Under the pieces are notes generated by a model that saw only the letters and a program-made list of their open reading frames with translations, was not told where the DNA came from and made no database searches. From Rubrivivax sp. (GTDB lineage Bacteria > Pseudomonadota > Gammaproteobacteria > Burkholderiales > Burkholderiaceae_C): a stretch of DNA of 9,899 bases. Positions 5,926-9,899 of the stretch are shown here, piece by piece. Within the stretch, counting starts at the first letter, position 1; each line of letters starts with the position of its first letter. The stretch covers positions 1-9,899 of the forward strand of contig JAUYAJ010000596.1 of NCBI GenBank assembly GCA_030693565.1. The letters are read 5' to 3'. The translations under genes were made by a program, and so were the position numbers.

Positions 5926-8061
5926 TCAGTTCGGTGCGCTGCTCAATGCGTGCAGCCTCATCAACGCCTGCTGCGCCGACGGCCCTTCGCCCGCGGCCGC
6001 GACGTAGTGCCCATCGGACCCCAGCGTCCACGCGTCCGTGCCGTCGTTCAGGTAGGGCACCAGGCATTCGTCGATCACGCGCTGGCGCAGGCGCGCGTCG
6101 CGGATCGGCCAGGCCGCCTCGACCCGACCGAACATGTTGCGGCTCATCCAGTCGGCGCTGCTCAGGAACAGCGCCTCGTCGGTCCCGGTGTCGCCCCAGC
6201 GGAAGTACATCACGCGCGTGTGCTCCAGAAAACGCCCGACGATGGAGCGCACGCGGATCGACTCGCTCACGCCGGCCACGCCGGGCGGCAGCATGCAGGC
6301 GCCGCGCACGATCAGGTCGATGCTGGCCCCGGCCCGGCCGGCGTCGATCAGCGCGTCCATCAGCACGGGGTCGGTGAGTGCGTTGACCTTGACCACCACC
6401 CGCGCGCTGCGCCCGGCGCGCGCGGCTGCGGCCACCTGCACGAGCAGGCCAACGAAGTGCTCGCGCATGTGCGTCGGCGCCGGCAGCAGCACGCGCGGCC
6501 TGCGTGCCTGCAGGCCGCTGGCGAGGTTGAGGAACATGGCGTCGACGTCGGCGGTGAGTTCGGGATCGGCAGTGAGCATGGCGACGTCGGTGTACAACCG
6601 GGCCGTGTGCGGGTTGTAGTTGCCGGTGGACAGGTGGGCATACCGGCGCAGCACGATGCGCCGGCCGTGCCGCTCGCGGCGAGTGACCAGCAGCAGCTTG
6701 GCGTGTGTCTTCAGCCCGACGATGCCGTACACCACCTGCGCGCCGACGGCCTCCAGCCGCTCGGCCCAGTTGATATTGGCCTCCTCGTCGAAGCGGGCCT
6801 TGAGCTCGAGCACCACCATCACTTCCTTGCCGGCCCGCACTGCCTCGAGCAACAGGTCCATCAACACGCTTTCGCTGCCGGTGCGGTAGATGGTCTGGCG
6901 GATGGCGAGCACCTCGGGATCGGCCACCGCCTCGCGCAGGAACTGCAGTACCGGCTCGAAACTTTGAAAGGGATGGTGCAGCAGCACATCCTTGCGGCGC
7001 AGGTGCGCGAAGATCGATCCGCCGGCGGGCAGCGCCGGCGGCCAGGCCGGCTCGTGGCGCGCAAAGCGCAGGTGCGGCGCCTCGACCTGCTCGATGAGTT
7101 GGTTCAGCCGCACCAGGTTGACCGGCCCGTTGACCGGGTACAGCGCTCTCGGTGGCAGGCCGAACTGCTCAAGCAGCAGCGTCGAAAGCTCGGTCGGACA
7201 GGTCCTGACCACCTCCAGCCGGATGGCCTGGCCGAAGTGGCGCGTCGTCAGCCCCGTGCGTAGCGCCTGGCGCAGGTTGGTGACGTCGTCATCGTCGATG
7301 TCGAGGTCCGAATCGCGCGTCACGCGGAACTGCGAAAACGCCTGCACCACCTGGCCCGGAAACAACTCGGCCAGGTGGGCGCGGATGACGCTGGTCAGCA
7401 GGACGAAGCCCTGCTCGCCGCGCGCCACCAGCGAGTCGGGCAGGCGCATCACGCGCGGCAGCACGCGCGGCACCTTGACGATGGCCACCGCGCGAGCGTC
7501 GTCGCCCGCACCACCACCGGCCAGGCGCACGATGAAATTCAGGCTCTTGTTGGCCACCAGTGGGAAGGGGTGTGACGGGTCCAGCGCCACGGGGACGAGC
7601 AAGGGCTGTACCTGCTGCCCGAAGAAGCGCGCGACCCAGCGCCGCTGCCCGGACGTGCGTTCGGCGTGGTTGACGATGCGGATGCCTTCGCGGCCGAGCG
7701 CGGGCATCAACTCCTCGTTGAAGACGCGGTACTGTTCCTCGATGATGGCGTGTGCGCTGGCGGCGATGCCGTCGAGGCCGCCTTCGACCCGGCCGCCGCC
7801 CCGAATGCGCAGTGCCTCCAGCACATCGGCGAAACGGACCTCGAAGAACTCGTCCAGATTGGACGAGACGATCGTGACGTAGCGCAGCCGTTCGAGCAGC
7901 GGCACATCGGCGCGCCACGCCTGCGCCAGCACGCGGCGGTTGAACTCGAGCATCGAGCGCTCGCGATTGAGTGGTTGCCATGCGGTCGCGGACCGCGCAA
8001 GGTTGAGCGCCGGCGTCCCGGGCGGACACGGCGCCTCGGACAACGGGTCGGCTGTGGGCAT
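5926..8061 (-). CDS. ppk1: Polyphosphate kinase 1
   Basis: The protein has 711 residues, full length for Ppk1. It makes long-chain polyphosphate from ATP reversibly, in the cytoplasm or at the membrane. The N domain carries LNRERSMLEFNRRVL at 31-45 (usual form NRELSWL, so the Leu-Ser-Trp is Arg-Ser-Met here) and SSNLDEFFEVR at 66-76. The head domain follows, then the phospholipase-D-like catalytic domains with IRQTIYRTG at 387-395, ELKARFDEEANINWAERLE at 419-437, KTHAKLLLV at 451-459 (H453, the phosphorylated histidine equivalent to E. coli H435), RYAHLSTGNYN at 473-483 (H476) and VGRFLEHTRV at 608-617 (H614). All key residues are present. The ATG at 8061 is the first in frame before the conserved domain, with only a weak AGG upstream. 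sixA follows 11 nt downstream. Upstream lies a 177-nt gap shared with the dead MarR gene. Confidence 0.97.
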   Translation of the reverse strand: MPTADPLSEAPCPPGTPALNLARSATAWQPLNRERSMLEFNRRVLAQAWRADVPLLERLRYVTIVSSNLDEFFEVRFADVLEALRIRGGGRVEGGLDGIAASAHAIIEEQYRVFNEELMPALGREGIRIVNHAERTSGQRRWVARFFGQQVQPLLVPVALDPSHPFPLVANKSLNFIVRLAGGGAGDDARAVAIVKVPRVLPRVMRLPDSLVARGEQGFVLLTSVIRAHLAELFPGQVVQAFSQFRVTRDSDLDIDDDDVTNLRQALRTGLTTRHFGQAIRLEVVRTCPTELSTLLLEQFGLPPRALYPVNGPVNLVRLNQLIEQVEAPHLRFARHEPAWPPALPAGGSIFAHLRRKDVLLHHPFQSFEPVLQFLREAVADPEVLAIRQTIYRTGSESVLMDLLLEAVRAGKEVMVVLELKARFDEEANINWAERLEAVGAQVVYGIVGLKTHAKLLLVTRRERHGRRIVLRRYAHLSTGNYNPHTARLYTDVAMLTADPELTADVDAMFLNLASGLQARRPRVLLPAPTHMREHFVGLLVQVAAAARAGRSARVVVKVNALTDPVLMDALIDAGRAGASIDLIVRGACMLPPGVAGVSESIRVRSIVGRFLEHTRVMYFRWGDTGTDEALFLSSADWMSRNMFGRVEAAWPIRDARLRQRVIDECLVPYLNDGTDAWTLGSDGHYVAAAGEGPSAQQALMRLHALSSAPN

Positions 8062-8209
8062 CGGGCAAGCCTACCGGTGCGAGATGACGGTGGCGTGACG
8101 GCGCCATCGTGCAAGCCGCACTGCGCGCAGGACACGGGGATGTCGGTGACCCCGCGCCAGGAAGGTCCGCTCCCGGCCCATGCCCTGTGGCGTTGCTGTC
8201 ACTCCGCAA

Positions 8210-8226
8210 CAATCAGTTGTCAATCA
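8210..8226. promoter_or_regulatory. Direct repeat CAATCA spaced by one helical turn
   Basis: CAATCA occurs at 8210-8215 and 8221-8226, exactly 11 nt apart, 12 nt upstream of the old MarR start codon. The reverse strand reads TTGATTGACAACTGATTG, which includes TTGACA and could contribute to a promoter towards ppk1. MarR-family genes often control their own promoter from sites placed here. No good -10 box could be matched, so the role is uncertain. The remaining gap between ppk1 and this site (8062-8209) shows nothing else I can support. Confidence 0.2.
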
Positions 8227-8238
8227 AGCGAGCGCGCG

Positions 8239-8537
8239 ATGCAGACCACGCTCGATCCGCTCACACGCCTGGGCTGCTGTTGGTCCGTGCCCGACAGGCG
8301 GCTTCGGCCGATGGGGACAAACTGTCAGCCCAATTCCATATGACGAGCGCGCAATGGAAGGTGATGGGAGCGATCTCGCTTGGCGGATGGGCCATGTCGG
8401 CTGCGTCGCTGGCCGGACCCGAACGACACCCGCGCCCACTGCACGACCTCACACCGAAGGGCCGCGCCGCCTACGAGGCCGTGATGGCTCGATGGCAGGA
8501 GCGTGCCGCTGTTGTCCTGTCGAACCTCTTGCCATGA
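8239..8537 (+). pseudogene. MarR-family transcriptional regulator, broken
   Basis: The pieces of a MarR regulator are readable but no longer form one gene. The ATG at 8239 opens with MQTTLDPLTR. The homologous continuation PGLLLVRARQAAS is in another frame, from 8268; a single missing C near 8268-8270 explains the shift. Next come LSAQFHMTSAQWKVMG (helices before the reader head) and AASLAG, which jumps directly to ERHPRPLHDLTPKGRAAYEA. The recognition helix and most of the wing, about 45 codons in usual relatives, are missing around 8412-8420. The C-terminal dimer helices stop after VLSNLLP, where a TGA at 8535-8537 coincides with the start of the IS66 remnant. The protein could not bind DNA as a MarR regulator. 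Identity is confident from the LTPKGRA and TSAQWKV patterns; the original target is unknown. Confidence 0.7.
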
Positions 8538-9248
8538 CCGCTTGTGCGCCTCGTACAGCGGCTCCAGCGCCGCGCCGGCCATGCCGGCCCAGGCCGCCAG
8601 CGTCGAGCGCGGCGTGTGCATGCCGCTGCGCGCGTTGATGGCTTCCTGACGGTAGTACGGCAGGTGATCGACGAAGCGGCTGGTCAGCGTGTGCGCCACC
8701 AGGCCGCTGGCCCGGATGCCGCGGTCGATGATCTGCGGCTGTGCAGGTTCCTGCACCAGGCGTTCAATGCCTTGGCGCTGGCAGCAGCGGCAGGCCCACT
8801 TGCCGTAGATGTGAAGGCGCACGAAGAACTCAGCCGGCACGATGTCGAGCCGCTCGCTCACGTCCTCGCCCACGCGCGCCATCGGCTGGCCGCAGTCTGG
8901 CGTGGGGCAGGCGGTGTCCTCGGGCAAGGCCGCGCGCAGTTCGGCCAGCTGGGCCTCCAGCAGCGTGTCCTGGAACATCTGGCGCTGCTCGGCGTTCATG
9001 GCCTCGGTCTTGGCGCCAAACTTCCAGCGCTTCAGGCGCACCAGCTCGAAGCTGACCTTCTCCAGCTTGGCATCGCGCCAGGCAATGTCGCGGGCCTGGC
9101 GTTGGATCTGCTGATACTTGATGTCGAGCTGGCGGGCCTGCTGCTCGATGTGCTCAAGCATCTGTGCGGCCAGTGCCGTGACGGCATCGGGCGTCAGACC
9201 GTGCAGGTCCTGGGCCTTGAGTTCACGCATGCTGAGCATGCGTTGCAT
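8538..9248 (-). pseudogene. tnpC: IS66 transposase TnpC, C-terminal half missing
   Basis: About 237 codons of a protein normally a little over 500 remain. The start MQRMLSMRELKAQDL is followed by a leucine-zipper-like region (about 20-75, ending FELVRLKRWKFGAKTEAM), an IS66 zinc-binding region with CPTPDCG (114-120) and WACRCC (151-156), and the beginning of the transposase domain (RASGLVAHTLTSRFVDHLPYYRQE at 179-202, then ALEPLYEAHKR to 237). After Arg237 the frame runs on to 8325, but only as the reverse of the MarR remnant. The DDE catalytic residues, which lie downstream in the family, are absent. The start at 9248 lies 86 nt after the old tnpB stop at 9335, normal for IS66. Confidence 0.85.
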
Positions 9249-9334
9249 GATGCCGATGCCCGCTGTCTCACGCCATTGGAGGATGTTCTGTCAACTTGCT
9301 GCCTGCCGGCCATTGCTGCCGATGGCGGCGATGC

Positions 9335-9640
9335 TCACACGCGCGTGATCACGCTCATCTCTGGCAGACGCTGCCAGGGCAGGCCCAGCACCAGGGCGTC
9401 GAACTGCGCCTGCGTGAGCTACAGCGGCATGGCTATGGCCCCATCGCGGGGCCACACGAAGCGCCCGGCGTTCAGGCGCCGCGCTGCACACCACACGCCG
9501 AAGCCGTCGTGCACCAGCAGCTTCATGCGCGTGGCGCGCGCGTTGGCGAACAGGTAGCCGTGGTGGGCGTGGGCAGCGCCGGTGGCTTGCACGACACAGG
9601 CCAGCAGCCGCTCGGCGCGCGTTGCCTGAGCGCGCGTGTC
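9335..9640 (-). pseudogene. tnpB: IS66 accessory protein TnpB, fused to tnpA and interrupted by a stop
   Basis: The recognisable TnpB part is ERLLACVVQATGAAHAHHG, then YLFANARATRMKLLVHDG, FGVWCAARRLNAGRFVWP. A TAG at 9419-9421 interrupts it; reading through gives LTQAQFDALVLGLPWQRLPE and ends at the TGA at 9335-9337, the usual TnpB C-terminus. The N-terminal segment with the normal start is gone: the frame continues directly from TnpA sequence near 9640. TnpB is an IS66 accessory protein of about 115 residues needed for transposition; this copy is inactive. The boundary with tnpA is approximate. Confidence 0.75.
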
Positions 9641-9899
9641 CACCTCGATGGGAAGGAACCGGGTGTTGGCCGCGAGCAAGGGCGCGCATGCCGGCCGCGG
9701 CACGGTCGCGGCGGTGGACGCCATCATCGCCAACGGCGCCTCGACGCCTGCGCGCTTGAGGCCGCGGCCTGCGAGCCAATTGCGCACGAGATGGGCGTTC
9801 AGGCCGTGGCCCAGAGCGACGGCGGCGATCGACGCGCCGGGTTCGTTGCAGGCGGTCAGTGCCTTGGCCTTGAGCTCGGCGCTATGCCGTCGGTGGGGA
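9641..9899 (-). pseudogene. tnpA: IS66 TnpA fragment, 3' end replaced by tnpB
   Basis: From the right edge the frame reads RRHSAELKAKALTACNEPGA, then SIAAVALGHGLNAHLVRNWL: the helix-turn-helix of IS66 TnpA (Orf1). After a Pro/Ala-rich linker and NTRFLPIEV near 9641 it runs without a stop into TnpB sequence. The last part of TnpA and the first part of TnpB are missing, as expected from an in-frame deletion. The N-terminus lies outside the window. Confidence 0.65.

Larger units (their letters stand above)
8538..9899 (-). mobile_element. IS66-family insertion sequence remnant
   Basis: The three IS66 genes appear in the standard order tnpA-tnpB-tnpC reading leftwards from the right edge, but all are damaged. 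tnpC loses its catalytic half at 8538, so the end of the element on that side, with its terminal inverted repeat, is missing. tnpA and tnpB are joined and tnpB carries a stop codon. The other end lies outside the window. The element cannot transpose by itself. It abuts the MarR pseudogene exactly, so either a deletion after insertion or a one-ended rearrangement formed the junction. Confidence 0.85.

Noticed and set aside
5917..7263. Plus-strand open frame of 448 codons inside ppk1
   Set aside because: It is antisense to well-conserved catalytic domains of Ppk1 and contains His/Gln/Val-rich noise with no recognisable domain.
8196..8222. Possible PhoB box (CTGTCA at 8196 and TTGTCA at 8217)
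   Set aside because: The spacing is 21 nt rather than the 11 expected for adjacent PhoB repeats, the second repeat deviates, and it would point towards the dead MarR gene.
9361..9377. Perfect inverted repeat CTGGCAG/CTGCCAG
   Set aside because: It lies within the conserved TnpB coding sequence (the LPWQRLPE region), so codon choice explains it; it is not at an element end.

Overview
The window is very GC-rich, and its real genes use almost only G or C at third codon positions. Together with the families present (Ppk1 followed by SixA, a long pyruvate-kinase-like protein, a CYTH-CHAD protein and IS66-type debris), this suggests a betaproteobacterium of the order Burkholderiales, probably Comamonadaceae or a close relative. 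The placement comes from family knowledge and composition, not from a search.

Layout. From about 8061 down to the left edge every intact gene lies on the minus strand. In transcription order they are: polyphosphate kinase ppk1 (8061-5926); a SixA-type histidine phosphatase 11 nt behind it (5914-5453); a 323-nt gap with a short plus-strand coding-like fragment (5302-5424); a secreted histidine phosphatase (5129-4443); 29 nt later a secreted phytase-like esterase (4413-3049); a CYTH-CHAD protein (2928-1291); and a pyruvate-kinase-like protein (1199 to beyond the left edge). The right part (8239-9899) is decayed: a broken MarR-family regulator on the plus strand abuts the remains of an IS66-family insertion sequence on the minus strand.

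How the genes fit together. The intact block is dominated by phosphate chemistry. Ppk1 makes polyphosphate from ATP. CYTH domains bind or hydrolyse triphosphate compounds, and CHAD domains bind polyphosphate. SixA removes phosphate from phosphohistidine. Two exported proteins, a histidine phosphatase and a phytase-like esterase, could release phosphate from organic phosphates in the periplasm. The last gene encodes an atypical pyruvate kinase homologue. A shared role in polyphosphate and phosphate metabolism is a reasonable inference, but only ppk1-sixA and the two exported genes are spaced tightly enough to look like operons.

Most notable points: a palindrome-rich REP-like element that appears to have inserted in frame inside the CHAD domain (about 1700-1812); a perfect 16-bp palindrome just upstream of the CYTH-CHAD gene; a MarR pseudogene with three separate lesions ending exactly where the IS66 remnant begins; and an IS66 tnpA and tnpB joined in frame with a further nonsense codon. 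I see no RNA gene, CRISPR array or convincing terminator, and no clearly new defence or mobile system.
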